Positions 1 through 11,484 of a DNA stretch of 64,000 nucleotides are shown in pieces. The stretch comes from Epiperipatus broadwayi (Eukaryota; Onychophora; Udeonychophora; Euonychophora; Peripatidae), in contig JAQFVV010012668.1 of the NCBI GenBank assembly GCA_028023455.1, positions 248,001-312,000 of the forward strand, written 5' to 3'. Every line of letters starts with the position of its first letter. Position 1 is the first letter of the stretch. A model generated the notes under the pieces. That model saw only the letters and a program-made list of their open reading frames with translations, was not told where the DNA came from and ran no database searches. The position numbers and the translations under genes are program-made.

Positions 1-2540
1 TATATGGCATTGTAGGAACTTTTTTGGTCAGTGCACAGGTCAGAATCTAATTAGTTAATTTAAAATAATAGCTTTCAAATCAGGACATTTGACAATCATG
101 TTTTAATAACATTATGAAAAATATATTCATTTTTATTTTTTCAGAAAAAAAACTATTTTATATCATTAATAATGTTTCTTTCACAAAATTAGTCAATAAT
201 TAATATCATGAAATGATTCAATTTAATTTGCTTTTTTAATCGAAATTTCAAATTTCCTAATACGAATTGTTTTAAATATTTTTCAAGAATGAATGTTGAG
301 TTAATTGAATAGTAGTCTATATTAATGAACTGATAAAATTGTGATCATCATAGACAGGCTATAGCAATCCAGCATTTTATCTAAAAGTGATGAGTCAGTA
401 GTATATTTAACTAGAGAATAAAAGTCTTAATTTAGTCTGAGTTAGTGAGTTGGGTATTAATGTGCTAACTATAAAAATAAAATGTTTGTAATACGATGCT
501 GCATTCATGATAGAAGATGTCATATTCCTATAGTCTCTTCTATGGACTCTATGATCATAATTATTTACCATCATCTATAGTTTAACATTGCTTGCCAGAC
601 CTTAACATAATTTATTTTAACAACTAAATTTTAAAGCTATATCATAAATATTGAAGAACCCCACATCACTAAGGTGTGAAGTTATTACTTTTTTGTTATA
701 TTTAGCTTGGCTACTAATAAAGTGTTATAAAGGAGTCTGTAAAGATTGTAATGAAAAGATAAATTTTTCATTGGTTTTATTTAAGTATTTCAATTCTATC
801 ACCATATCTATTTATTTGATAGTCATTAATTTAGGGGTTTGTGCTTTATGTTTGCCTGCATCTACATGGGTCAATAGCTGCTAAATTTCATGATTAAAAC
901 ATATGAGTCCTATGATTATGAGTTGTCTTAAAGCTACTGCTGAGACTCTTATAATGGGTAGAGAGTTCAAATGCAGTTGACTCTACTGTTGTTTCAGTAA
1001 AAAATTGCTTAAAACTTCATAAGAAGTCCTTTCATCTTTATGGACTTTAAATGTGATAACTTTATATCATACAGAGATACCATCTAAATGTTCAAACACA
1101 AACATAAACCCTTATATCCATATAATGAACCAATATGCACTAGAACTAGTTCAACATCACAAAGCTCTGTGAACTGTAACTATGATCAAGAGATAAATAA
1201 ATATAACAACTTACTGTAAATAATTTTACTGGGATAATAATTAAAATCCCTAAAACACTAAGCTGTAATAAAATCAAGTCACACAAACAGCCAATTCATG
1301 TAACATATAGCTCAAGAAATAAAGACATTAACACTAAAAATATTTTTAAACAATTATTGAATAAACTAACTGATTAATAATTAAAAATGTTAAAAAATGA
1401 CATGATAATATGATAATTCAAATATATATTTTATCAAAAAAATATATAATTTCATATAGTTAAAATGATTTCTTATTTGATTTTCATTCATTAATTTAAT
1501 TAGCATTTAATTAATTAAGTTATTTTCTGTTAAATAACAAAAATTGAAAACAACTGTTTCATAATCAGAGATAAAAATATTTAAATCACATAAAAAAATC
1601 TTTTGTTAAATTTTGGAGGGAAAATCAAATGAAAAAAAAAACATGTTTCAAAAGAATATCTTAAATGTAATAAAAATTAAGTTCACTAAAAATCCTTTTT
1701 ATAATTCTGAAAAGAAAATCCAAATAAATTTAAAAAAAAAACATTTTCCAATTTTAAAAAAAATACTAAAAAAATTATTAATGTAATATGGACATTAAAG
1801 AAAATACCTTTAACCATAGTTTTATTTATTTTTTAGTTCTTCTTTGACACTTTTTTATTCCAGTCTAATGCAGCAGTTAATTTTCTTCATTTTTGCAGTT
1901 GAATATTTTGAGGTCTTGCAGGCTAAATTTATTCATTTTTCAATCTAATAATTTTCCAGGACTTTATGTTCTTGGGTGAAGGCCATTATTGCTATAGATT
2001 ACTTCAGAATATTTTCTTCTTTTACAATTTTTTACAGTGAAGCAGGTTACATAGAGGTAGGTGGTGCTTAGCTCTTAATTAAGCTTTCACACATGTTATT
2101 CTTTAAATTTATTTTAGAAAAACATTTTTATAAAGTAGTGGTTTGCTCTTCACAGCTGTACTTTTACTTTTTTCTTCTTCCGCAACTGAGTCAGGAATGA
2201 CTGCTCTCTTGACAACTGGCTTACAATTTTTACTGTCCTCTTCAACAGCTTTGTTATGACTTCTAGTGTTCTTTTTTATAGCTTGGTTATGACTAATCTC
2301 TGCTTACAAAAAACTGAGGTCTAATGATTTACCTACATCTCTATTTTTGGAACAAACCTCCCTCAATCACATTCTTGTCTCCTACATAACAAAATTTATT
2401 ACCAATCAATTGGATCTATTTTATAAAAACATTGTTTAGCTATTTCCCTCATTTTTTTTTTTTTTTTTAAAAAATCAACCATAGTTTTGAAATTCCTCTT
2501 TAATTAGTTTTTTCTGCCAAAAGGAAAATAAAATAATCAG
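1..2540. other. AT-rich DNA without recognisable gene
   Basis: Long A/T runs dominate. The 77-codon open frame at 651-884 has no recognisable motif and lies partly on a dispersed repeat (about 690-790) that recurs at about 40855-40945; both contain the phrase gctactaataaa followed by a tcTGTAAAGA-type block. I see no coding gene, RNA gene or bounded transposon in the rest. Confidence 0.6.
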
Positions 2541-2589
2541 ATTAATTATTAATAATTTTTATTAGTCATTTATTAGACCAAAGATTATA

Positions 2590-2757
2590 CAATAATGAAT
2601 AATATTTCTGTAGTATAATTATTCACTACATCACATTTACACAAGGTAGGGACTGATTTCTACCCACAAGGTGTTATAAATGAATAGAAACCAATCCCTA
2701 CCTTGTATGAGAGTAGTATAGTGAAAAATTACATTACAAAAATATTATTCATTATTG
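2590..2757. mobile_element. Palindromic MITE (family D, copy 1)
   Basis: The outer arms begin caataatgaataatatttc and end with the matching inverted sequence. The core is a second inverted repeat, caaggtaggga at 2642-2662 against tccctaccttg at 2685-2705, so nearly the whole element can fold on itself. Flanking sequence from about 2548 (taataatttttattagtc) is shared with a second copy at 6530-6645 that lacks the central hairpin. No coding capacity. Non-autonomous DNA transposon is inferred from this structure; the superfamily is unknown. Confidence 0.65.
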
Positions 2758-2899
2758 AATAATCAGAATAATTACATTGATTTTGAAAACACTGCCTTTT
2801 CTTTTGGAGTTAAAACAGAAAGAAAAAGAAAAAAACTTGTCTTAATTAAAACAAAATTTAACAAATAATGTCAAAACTTTTTTTTTTCTAAAGAAACGA

Positions 2900-3650
2900 T
2901 CAGAGTGAAGATACTGTGGAGCCCACAGATGCACCACCACCCATACCCAGTAAATGGGTCAAAGAGCTTCAAGATCAACTAGGGACTCTATTTTCAGTTA
3001 CTGCGCAAATAGAGAAAGTGAAGCAAACCTACTGGGAAGTGTACAAACTTCTTTTACCAAATCAAAACCCATTATCTACCCGATTAAGGCTGTCTGTGAA
3101 ACATATGCTCAGGAAGTCAAGATACTGGTGGTTAGGACCAAAGTTGGTGGATTTTATAATCAAGTTTAACTTGTCCTCCTTGCCCACCAGTCACTTTTTG
3201 AAATAAGCCCCATGGGTAAACTTTGTAATATGCATGAAGAAACACTGGAGCACATCTTTTATGCCTGCTTATACTTGAGTTGCACTAGAAACAAAATTAT
3301 CGCAAGCATTTCCTCTGGCTGTGGCAATGTCCTGTCAATTTATCGAGCAATTAAAGAATGAAACTATGCAACTATCAGGCTAGTGTCATGCCTACTACAT
3401 GCCTTATGGATCACCAGGTGCTAATGTATCTTCAGGCAAGGACATAGTGATCCCTGGAGAACTTTTAAAACAATACTAATGAGCATGAAGAACAGAGATC
3501 GCCTCCTTGTGCCAGAGCTTCTCTTTGTAGACCCATGGGCACAGATTAACATATGTAACAATGAGACATCTCAGACTACTGCACTAAATATTATGATGAC
3601 AACACCACACAGATTGGCTGCAAAACTTTGAACTTCTATAAGAAACTATT
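2900..3650 (+). pseudogene. Tx1-like LINE ORF2 C-terminal relic
   Basis: The open frame 2916-3206 and its broken continuation resemble the C-terminal end of ORF2 of the minus-strand LINE at 50.6-56.3 kb. Shared words include EPTDAPPP against EPTDCPPP and KLVDFIIKFNL against KLVDFILKLTL. A Cys/His cluster follows (C-x-MHEETLEHIFYAC), as in the zinc-binding tail after LINE reverse transcriptases. The reverse transcriptase itself is absent, so this is a typical 5'-truncated insertion, and stop codons after 3206 show decay. An A-rich stretch near 3700-3745 could be the old 3' tail. Reverse transcription is the family role; this copy cannot do it. Confidence 0.65.
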
Positions 3651-3739
3651 GTAATTACCAAATGTAGCTACCTGACACTGTAAATTTTTTCTTAATCAAA
3701 AAAAGATAAAACTTTTTTCTTTCTTTTTTTTTTTTAAAA

Positions 3740-5010
3740 AAGGAACCTTTCAACATAAAAGATTTATCTATTTTATTATCTCTCTTAAATGTTAAAATTA
3801 AAATTTGTTAAATAATTTACTGAAGAGATTTTTTTTCTCTCAATACTGTAAAGAGAATGAATAAAAAAAGACATTTATCTGATTTTATACTTTTCTCTCT
3901 TTTTTACAAACAGTTGGGATACATATTAAAATGATAAAATATTTATATTATTATTTAAAAATGAAAGTTTTGAAGATTATTTATAGAAAATAGTCCAGAA
4001 TGTTCCTATTATCATTTTGGAAGAAGAAAATTTTCAAATAAATCAATTTTTGCTATTATGAAAAACATATGGGAAAATTAAATATTATTTTCCCATTAAT
4101 TAAATACATTATAAATTTAATACACCTGTCATATTTCATGGCCAGAGTTGGCCACCATCCATAATATTACAATATATAAGATGTATGAAGATATAAAAAA
4201 AGAAAAAAAATAGGAACAGTCTGAGATGAGAGGTTTGTTGATATTGTATTCATAAAAATTATTTGCCCTTCACAATTTGGCACAGCAGTAGACTTTCCCA
4301 TCTTGTGATTGGGAGAGCCCAGTATTAATTCTGACAATCAGAAGTCTGGTGTTCAAATTTTTTTTTAAACTCTCGAACAATAGGCCATTAGCTTAGTTGT
4401 TGACTTGAATGGCAATTGCAACATTATTAAAACTATTTCCAGTGGAAATTGTTTTATAAAATCATTTAAAATAAAAATAACCACATTATATTTAGAATTC
4501 ATTTTATCAAGACTCAATGTATATGCAGGAACTGTAAAAAGTTGTGTATTATTATAAGAATAATAAATGTGATGACATTCAATGTTGTTTGGAACAATTA
4601 CTTTGTAGAGGACTACCATTTTTGATTTTGATATACCTTCAATGTTAAGTTTAAGAAATGTTTTGTTTTCTAGATGAAAAAAAGATCAAGTTATGGAGGA
4701 TATATGTGATACTTGAGATGTCTCATAGTTGCCAACAACATGCAGCCTATGATCCTCATATTTGCAGTCCAGGCATAGTTAATTATCACCCAAGTTTACA
4801 TTAATAATTTTATTGCGTGTTTCATAATTTTGCTGCCCTTAACCAGAGATATATCAAAATTAAATTTTGTTTTAATGTGAAGACAATTTGTTTCACATGC
4901 TAATGCATGCTTCTTGCAGAACAGGTCATAGGAAGGCTGCCACCCATCCACTCCTTTGAATTTAATATTTGATTGTTATAAACTTTAAACAAATTAGCAA
5001 AATGTTTTGT
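3740..5010. other. AT-rich DNA, nothing recognised
   Basis: Homopolymer A/T runs and no recognisable element. The 84-codon minus-strand frame at 4365-4619 has no motif and ordinary intergenic composition; I do not call it a gene. Confidence 0.55.
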
Positions 5011-5013
5011 CTT

Positions 5014-5110
5014 GCATTGGTGGTCGAGAGATCAGCGCGACTGCCTCGTAGGCAGTTGCCCGGGTTGCGGGTTCGCGTCCTGGCCGATGCTATGACACTT
5101 AATAAAAAAA
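5014..5110 (+). mobile_element. tRNA-derived SINE (SINE-1), best preserved copy
   Basis: A cloverleaf can be drawn: acceptor GCATTGG (5014-5020) pairs with CCGATGC (5084-5090), the anticodon stem ACTGC/GCAGT encloses loop CTCGTAG (anticodon CGT), and a B-box-like GGTTCGCGTCC lies in the T arm. The 3' tail TATGACAC plus an A-rich run is shared with copies at about 8790, 33730, 41840 and 62440, so this is a dispersed SINE and not a single tRNA gene. AAAATGTT occurs on both sides and may be a target duplication. Other copies carry anticodon-loop TTTACAA (TAC), so the source tRNA is uncertain. Confidence 0.75.
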
Positions 5111-5114
5111 TGTT

Positions 5115-6525
5115 AAATTTAAGCAATATTTTTTTTAAAAAAAACATAGTTGGTTTCTTAGTATTCCGATCTCTTTTTTTGTGTGTGATAATATATGACA
5201 ATCAATTACAAATTTTGCATGAAAACAAATAAACCAATACATGATATCCATTAGAAAAAGTTGATCACAAATGAATATTTATTAGAGCTGTAGATGTTAT
5301 GAAAAATTAATGAATATAAAAATACTAAATTATAACAGTGATAATGTATTTTATAAATAACTACAATTACCTCAGAAATACTTTTAGTTAATTTCTTACC
5401 GTTTTTTCAACTAAAGTCCATTTTAATTTAAAAAAGATTATATATATTGTTATATGTAAAATAAATAAAATGTCCGTTAATTAAAAACAAAATTGTACTT
5501 CTGCGGATTTAAAGATTGTTTGTAATAGTTTGTAAACCGTTAAATTTATTATTTCAATTATAATTACAATATTGTTATGTGTAAAAAAATGTATCAATCT
5601 TTAAATGGCTCATTTTCTCTAATAACCTTTCATCAAGAAATAGTGAAGAAGAAGGTTTCATGTACCAAGGTTAACAATTGCTGGTTTTTGAAGATTTGAA
5701 ATTCTCTATAGTGAATGTGGCTAAATAACCATTTACTGATCATTAACGATGGCTAAGTGGATTGACTATAGAATAATCTAAAAAAAAAAAAAAGTCCAAT
5801 TTTATTAAGCTCAGATTTTAAATCCAAATCGTTGTCCTGGGAGATAAATGCAATACTATTGCCCCCCCCCCCGTTTTAACATTAAATATTTCTAATTACT
5901 ATTTGTATATGTAATATTTACTAAGGCAATAAACCTTTAAGCATGTGCGCTTGAAAATGCGAAGGTAGAGACCTCTATGTGTAAACATTAAAATTATTTG
6001 AAAACAAAACAAAATAAAAATATCTCCAGTCTAGGACTACAGACTCTCTGCTGAATTTATGAGCAATCAGGAAGACAAAATAATTTTGAATTTTTTGCTT
6101 ACGTTTTTATGATAGATTGCAACTAATATTATAAAATTAGAAATTTCTATTGGATGATTTTTTTAATTTTATTACACCTTGACAGCAAGTCCCTAAACAA
6201 TGAAAGAATGCTTATCAAATTGTTAGGCAGTTAAAATTCTTTAGAGATTTTGTTTAAGTCAGATCTGATAATAAATTTATTTTCAAAACATCAAGATAAT
6301 ATAATTGGTTTACTATCTGTAATGGCTTTTTAAGTTTAATTGATTATTAAGGTGAACAAATCAATTAAAATGTTGATTTAAAAAATACAAATAAAAAAAT
6401 AATAATTATTCACGAAAAATAAAACAATTATATATTTTATTTTTAAAAATATATATTTATGTTTTAAAATGAAATTTAAAGTGTAAAATATAAATATAGT
6501 GTTAGACGCTCATAGAATAATCTTA
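5115..6525. other. AT-rich DNA with one Rep-C fragment and a poly-C tract
   Basis: A run of C lies near 5862-5872. Positions about 5908-5985 match one end of the inverted-repeat element at 15901-16225 (shared phrase aataaacctttaagcatgtg, then cttgaaaatgcgaagg and acctcta). Nothing else is recognised. Confidence 0.55.
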
Positions 6526-6527
6526 CG

Positions 6528-6645
6528 GTAAATGAATAATTTTTATCAGTCCTTCATTAGACTTGAGATTATCCACTTAAGAATAATATTTCGGCAGTAT
6601 TGTGAAAATTACACTACAAAAATATTAATCTTATTCATTATGTAA
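6528..6645. mobile_element. MITE family D, copy 2 (core deleted)
   Basis: This copy shares aataatttttat, tcattagac, gaataatatttc and actacaaaaatatta in the same order as the element at 2548-2757. It lacks the central caaggtaggg hairpin, so it is internally deleted or an ancestral form without that insert. Confidence 0.5.
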
Positions 6646-6807
6646 TTAAAAAAATATTACTCTTATGATAAATTTGTTTTGGAAGCCACAAAACATTCGA
6701 GCATCCTAGTGACAGATTGAGCATTTAACAGTTCAATTCGAAAGTTTGAATCCTGTTTTTTAATACATTGTACAGACTTAAATCTGCATTTATATATGTA
6801 ATATATG

Positions 6808-6998
6808 CAGGATTCGAACTCAGACTTTCACACGACCCACTACTCTCAGTGCCATCTCATATTGCTGACCCACCTGATCACACACATGTTGAAAAGATAA
6901 ATAATCACCAATACAACATGTGTGTGATCAGGTGGGTCAGCAATATGAGATGGCACTGAGAGTAGTGGGTCGCGTGAAAGTCTGAATTTGTAATCCTG
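6808..6998. mobile_element. Rep-A, short fold-back copy
   Basis: Two inverted arms of about 84 bp (6808-6891 and 6914-6998) flank a 22-bp spacer. They carry the Rep-A terminus (CAGACTTTCA, then a conserved CACATGTTG) and differ mainly near the outer end and at one site in CAC(A/G)CGACCC. The spacer matches the sequence that follows the terminus in longer Rep-A copies. This looks like a Rep-A fold-back with most of its centre deleted. The 63-codon frame running through it is a by-product. Confidence 0.7.
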
Positions 6999-6999
6999 T

Positions 7000-7790
7000 T
7001 TTTTCTAAATCTATATTTTTAAACTAAGAATTGTCTTGCATTCTGATGCCGCTACTCTAGCATTACGCTGAACCCACAGCAGAATATTAGATACTTATAT
7101 ATATAATGCCGATTGGTGGTTGAGTGGGTGTGCAAAAGTTTAAAATGATTAAACTTTTAAAGTGTATGAAATATTATATGCGGAGAGCCATATGCTTGTC
7201 ATCGAAATTTTTTTTTTGAAATCCTGATAAAGCCAGAAAATTTTGCTACCCAGATCTTTTTGTTTTTAACTTTGCTTAAAACTTTTATATATTGGAATTT
7301 TTATTGATAACAAGAACAATTATATTTATTTTTATATAAATATTATATATGATATACTTTTATTTTTCCCCGAGACTTGAAAATTTTAAGAAAGCTTACA
7401 ATTTGCTTTTTAGGTAACTAGTCTACGGACATCAAAATGAAATATAAGCACTAACTCCATGCAACATCCTGGAGTCACAACTGCCACCTACAACTCTTTT
7501 TTTCTATATAATTATAATCAGCTAGCATTTTAAAAAAATATTGTAGATCATTAATGTAATTTTTTTTAAAAATAAATGTGTATATTGTATTGTGGTTTCC
7601 TGAAGGTTTGTGATGATGGTGTTTAGTTGTATTTATATATTGGATTATTTTCATCATCTAATATAAGTATTGAATGTCTTTAGAAAAAATTAACTTTATC
7701 TTGGGACACTATATACATTCTGCCTTCAATTGACAATACACTAAGTATGACTTTATTAGTCTGTGTAATTGTTTGTTGGAAAATAGATAT
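7000..7790. other. AT-rich spacer
   Basis: No gene. The phrase gccgattggtggttgagtgg near 7107 resembles the head of SINE-1 and may be a truncated copy. The minus frame 7475-7657 is low complexity (His run) and is not supported. Confidence 0.45.
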
Positions 7791-7798
7791 TTATCTAC

Positions 7799-8550
7799 CA
7801 GAGGTGGATTAAGCAATAAGCAAACTAAGCGGCCATGTAGGGACCCAGAATTCTAAGGGGACCCAAAGTCTTAAAATGTCTTTTTATTAGAATTTGAAAA
7901 AAAATATATTTTTTTTTTTGTATACAATCAACCCTTCTATAATGCGAATATTTTTTGATTGGAATTTATCAATAGAAGAAAAAGAATGTGATAAAAAAGT
8001 TTAAGGATATTTACAAAAATGACATTGATGTTTGTAATTTTGAAGATGAATTTCACCATTTTTTAATATTTCTAAAAGAAAATGGGGACACCATAAAAAC
8101 CACACCAGGCATCTATCAAGCTGCCAAAGAAATGTCTTGCACATTTTCGAATGTTGAAATATTATTGAAATTTTTTTAAACAATTCCCTTATCTAATGTA
8201 TCAGGAGAAAGACCTTTTTCTGTTTTAAAGTGTGCAGAAAATTATTTAAGGTATGGGAGAAGAAAGATTAAATAATATGGTCATTATGTATACAGAGCAG
8301 GAAATTTTAAGCCGATTTGACACTACAAAAATAATTGATGAATTTGCAAGAAATAAAGCAAGATGGAAATTCATGTAAAAATATGTTTTATAATAATAAA
8401 TTCATTTAATGTGTTATGATATGAAATTTTTGATTACTTTTCTTTTTTATTAATAGTGAGCATTTTTTTGAATTTTTTTTTTCTAACTTGAGTTTGAGAG
8501 CCCCAAAATTTTTATCACTTGGAGCCTCCACTTGGTTTTATCTGCCTCTG
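7799..8550 (+). mobile_element. hAT DNA transposon relic with 8-bp target duplication
   Basis: The element starts CAGAGGTGGATTAAG and ends with the inverted counterpart, whose reverse complement is CAGAGGCAGATAAAA. The octamer TTATCTAC lies immediately outside both ends (7791-7798 and 8551-8558). An exact 8-bp duplication with such termini is diagnostic of hAT elements. At 752 bp it is far shorter than an autonomous hAT and keeps only the 3' part of the transposase. It is probably an internally deleted, non-autonomous copy. Composition is like its surroundings. Confidence 0.9.
7988..8378 (+). pseudogene. hAT transposase C-terminal (dimerisation) fragment, ZMYM-type
   Basis: The 63-codon frame at 7988-8179 continues past a TAA into SNVSGERPFSVLKCAENYLR. 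A further frame change gives ERLNNMVIMYTEQEIL and then KIIDEFARNKAR before a final stop near 8378. The S-x-ERxFS-LK / YLR / ERLNN order is that of the C-terminal dimerisation domain of hAT transposases, best matching those annotated as zinc-finger MYM-type proteins in animals. At least one in-frame stop and one frameshift separate the pieces. The BED finger and the catalytic core are missing, so it cannot transpose itself. Confidence 0.82.
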
Positions 8551-8559
8551 TTATCTACT

Positions 8560-8770
8560 TCATTTATAGAATAATATATATATCTATAATATTTGATAAT
8601 CTGGTCAATATTTTTATTTTATTCACTTTGTAGAGAGATATAAAAGGTTTCCATAGTGATTTTTATTTTTTAAACTATGCCAGAGTGGCCATTATCCCAC
8701 AATAAATTATCTAAAAGCTGTTTTATCTACATTATTTCTAAAAGCAGTTATTGAAATGGAATTGATAACT
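8560..8770. other. AT-rich spacer
   Basis: Short stretch between the hAT copy and the SINE, with no feature. Confidence 0.5.
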
Positions 8771-8775
8771 TTTTT

Positions 8776-8878
8776 TTCTCATGTGTCATAGCATCAACCA
8801 GGAAGCGAACCCGCTAACCCGGGACAACTGTTTGTAAAGCAGCAGTCACTGACCTCTCGACCACCAATGCTTGACGGA
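8776..8878 (-). mobile_element. SINE-1, minus-strand copy
   Basis: Read on the minus strand it runs from GCATTGGTGGTCGAGAGGTC through anticodon-loop TTTACAA and a B-box-like GGGTTCGCTTCC to the shared tail GATGCTATGACACATGAG and an A run. Same order and length as the copies at 5014 and 33726. The anticodon (TAC) suggests a Val-type progenitor, which is weak evidence because SINEs drift. Confidence 0.75.
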
Positions 8879-8879
8879 A

Positions 8880-10540
8880 TTGGTAACTTTTGTTCATTGA
8901 AAAACTACTTTTACTATAGATACCAACTCAAACTAAAATTTTTTATCAATAAAAATAACTAAAAATATCAAAAAAGGCAATATAATTGGTGATAGGATTT
9001 TAAATTATAGCATTTAAATATACTATGAGATCAAATACATTTTGAAATATTCCAAAAAATATATTTTAATTTATATATATACTAGTTGTATCTGTAGCCT
9101 TTCTTCATGTTAGTAGAATAATAAAAAAAATATAAAATAATATAATGTAGTTTAATAATTATGTATTCCAAATTTATATATATATATATAAAGTATATAC
9201 TGAGGAATAAAATTTTTTAATGTTTTATTATTATTATCTAAATTCCATTTTCTAATTTTGATGTATTAAATATCAAATAAAAATTTCCCTAGCTAATTCT
9301 TTCCATTTCTCTAGCTGTACCCCCATTTTAGTAGAAAGTTTGATAATTAAGATATATTTATGTATTCCATTTTTAGTTTTTTATGTATAGAATACTAAAT
9401 AAAATTTTCCTTTAGTAATACCAACTAACATTTTTCCTTTGTTAATTCTCTCTCATTCTCTAACTGCATTAGGAAAAAGTTTGATATAAATTATATTTAC
9501 ATAATATTTGCTTGAAATAATTATCAACAGCCATATTACAAAAAATATAACTTTAATTAAATATAATAATTTTAAAGTAAAACTTTGTGAAATTTTAATA
9601 CTATGGTACACATAAGTGAGAAATTAAATATGTAAACCAATTCAAATGTAATAAATTTAAAATATATTTATGCAATACAATTTTATATCAGATTTACCAA
9701 AAACTATGAATTGTCTCAATTTCTATAGCATGTATTTCAATATACAAACCACAATATTTTCCAATAACCATAATCTTTTAAACAGGCTGCCCACTTTTTG
9801 CATTTTTATGTCATCAAAAAATGATTGCTACTTCACCACATATTTATATTGCAAATCACCAAAATATCATAAAACAAAAAATCATAGCCTTATAAAATTC
9901 TCCATAGAAAAAGAAAATCATGCAAGATTAATCAAGATCAGTGCAATGTTTGTTGAGCTAAAAATTAGCAAATGTTTATATAATAATGTAGATACAGATA
10001 TTACAATCATAAAGTTAATTTTGTTAAAACTGCTTTAAAAGTTCTGTTTTGATTCTGAAAATAAATAAAAAATAATTAAAACTTCTCATTTAATTCTAAA
10101 AAAATAATCAGACTCAAAGTGACATGCTGTGATGCAAAATAATTTGAATTTTTCACATGATGTTATAAAGAAAGCTGTTTAAAAAATGTTAATACTAAAC
10201 TGAAGGTAAATATTTATAAGCAAATGTTTAATACATTCTCGACCATAATGGGTCATTCATTGAAATATAGTAACAGAATGAAAAAAAAAAAACAATTTTT
10301 GACTCACATTACAAAAGTGAATATAACTTTCCACTGGTGTATAGTAGTAAAACATTTTTTTTCCCAATTCCAGAAATAGAGTAATAAATTATAAGAAAAA
10401 AACATTGACTTTAGTCAATATCCTTGGAATTGAGCAAGAGATGTCACTAATATAAGTTGGTGAGCATATTGTTAGTTCATGTTTTAGATAGCAATTAAGA
10501 GGATAAAAATGCATCACCTGATCACCATCTCTTATACTAG
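8880..10540. other. AT-rich DNA with a diverged tandem repeat
   Basis: Between about 9080 and 9510 a block of roughly 130 bp recurs in diverged form; compare ttccctagctaattctttcc / agaaagtttgata with tttcctttgttaattctctc / aaaaagtttgata. The 122-codon frame at 9670-10038 has no motif. No gene is supported. Confidence 0.45.
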
Positions 10541-10555
10541 CACATAATTGTTTAT

Positions 10556-10808
10556 AAACAAGGCAAAACTCTCCATACAGTAGTGCTACACTGTGTCAAC
10601 CAGTGTAATCAATGGATGCCAGAAGGTTTATGCATAAAATCCCTATCTAATACCTACTCATCCAATATCCCCAGAAGCCAGAAACTAGTCTGGGGATATT
10701 GGATGAGTAGGCATTAGATAGGGATTTTATGCACAAGCCTTCTGGCATCCATTGATTACTCTGGTTGGCACAGGGTGGCACTACTGTATGGAGAGTTTTG
10801 CCTTGTTT
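10556..10808. mobile_element. Rep-B fold-back element, near-perfect palindrome
   Basis: Arms of 120 bp (10556-10675 and 10689-10808) are inverted copies with about seven differences, separated by a 13-bp loop. The ends are AAACAAGGCAAAACTCTCC and its complement. Other Rep-B pieces lie at about 20520-20600, 22942-23521, 40970-41110 and 57355-57540. No coding capacity; the open frame in it is only the palindrome read through. It is called a fold-back element/MITE from structure, superfamily unknown. Confidence 0.75.
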
Positions 10809-10809
10809 A

Positions 10810-11110
10810 GGATAAAAATGGAACAAAAATTTGAATAATAGATGTAGTTTATTTGAAGATGAAAATGAGAGCATCAAACATTTATTTTTAAGTGCATGAT
10901 TGATAAAAGAAAATCAGGATAAACTATGATTGGTGGGAAATATATAAAAATAAAGGAAATTAAAAATCATTGAGGTTTGTTAGTTTTTGGTTTACATCTT
11001 TATGAAAAAAATGAGAATAATGAGGATAGAATAATTATATTAATGAAATATTTTTTTTTAAAAAAATGGGATAGAAAAAAAATAAAATGAATTTATGATG
11101 GCAGAAAATT
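10810..11110 (+). pseudogene. Old LINE 3' fragment (zinc-ribbon tail)
   Basis: A frame reads NNRCSLFEDENESIKHLFLSA before a stop. This fits the C-x2-C...H-x3/4-C tail downstream of LINE reverse transcriptases, with both key second cysteines apparently lost. It is directly adjacent to the Rep-B palindrome. Very decayed, tentative assignment. Confidence 0.4.
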
Positions 11111-11119
11111 TGATAATAA

Positions 11120-11480
11120 GAAATAAGAAATAGATAAGTTTACTGTTATAACAGTTTCAGGGAGAATAAATGTTTAACTTTGCTAATAGCTCAGGATACA
11201 TGTCCTATGCACAATAACTTTTGTCTTCTCTAAAAAGAAGTCATTTTACATAAAAATAAGAATGGTTTATTGCTTCAGAGTTCATAAGAAATTTGAGCAT
11301 GAGAAATGACAAGGTTGGGGATCTTGTTAATCCATCATTTTATTACTGCACTAAAACATGCGCATGCCATTTTACATCATATCATAAAAGAAAATCAAGT
11401 ATTTTTTTAATTTGACAAAATTCTCTGATGTATTTTATAAGATTTGAAATACCAGGCACTCTTAAACCTGGAGACTAATT
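11120..11480. other. AT-rich spacer
   Basis: Nothing recognised. Confidence 0.5.
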
Positions 11481-11484
11481 GTAA

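Noticed and set aside
5014-5091. Functional tRNA gene
   Set aside because: A cloverleaf can be drawn, but the same head with the same TATGACAC tail recurs at four other places, so it is a SINE.
4962-5232. Overlapping 79- and 87-codon frames on both strands
   Set aside because: Both are created by the SINE-1 insertion and have no family match.
9670-10038. 122-codon open frame
   Set aside because: No motif, AT-driven composition, no flanking gene signals.
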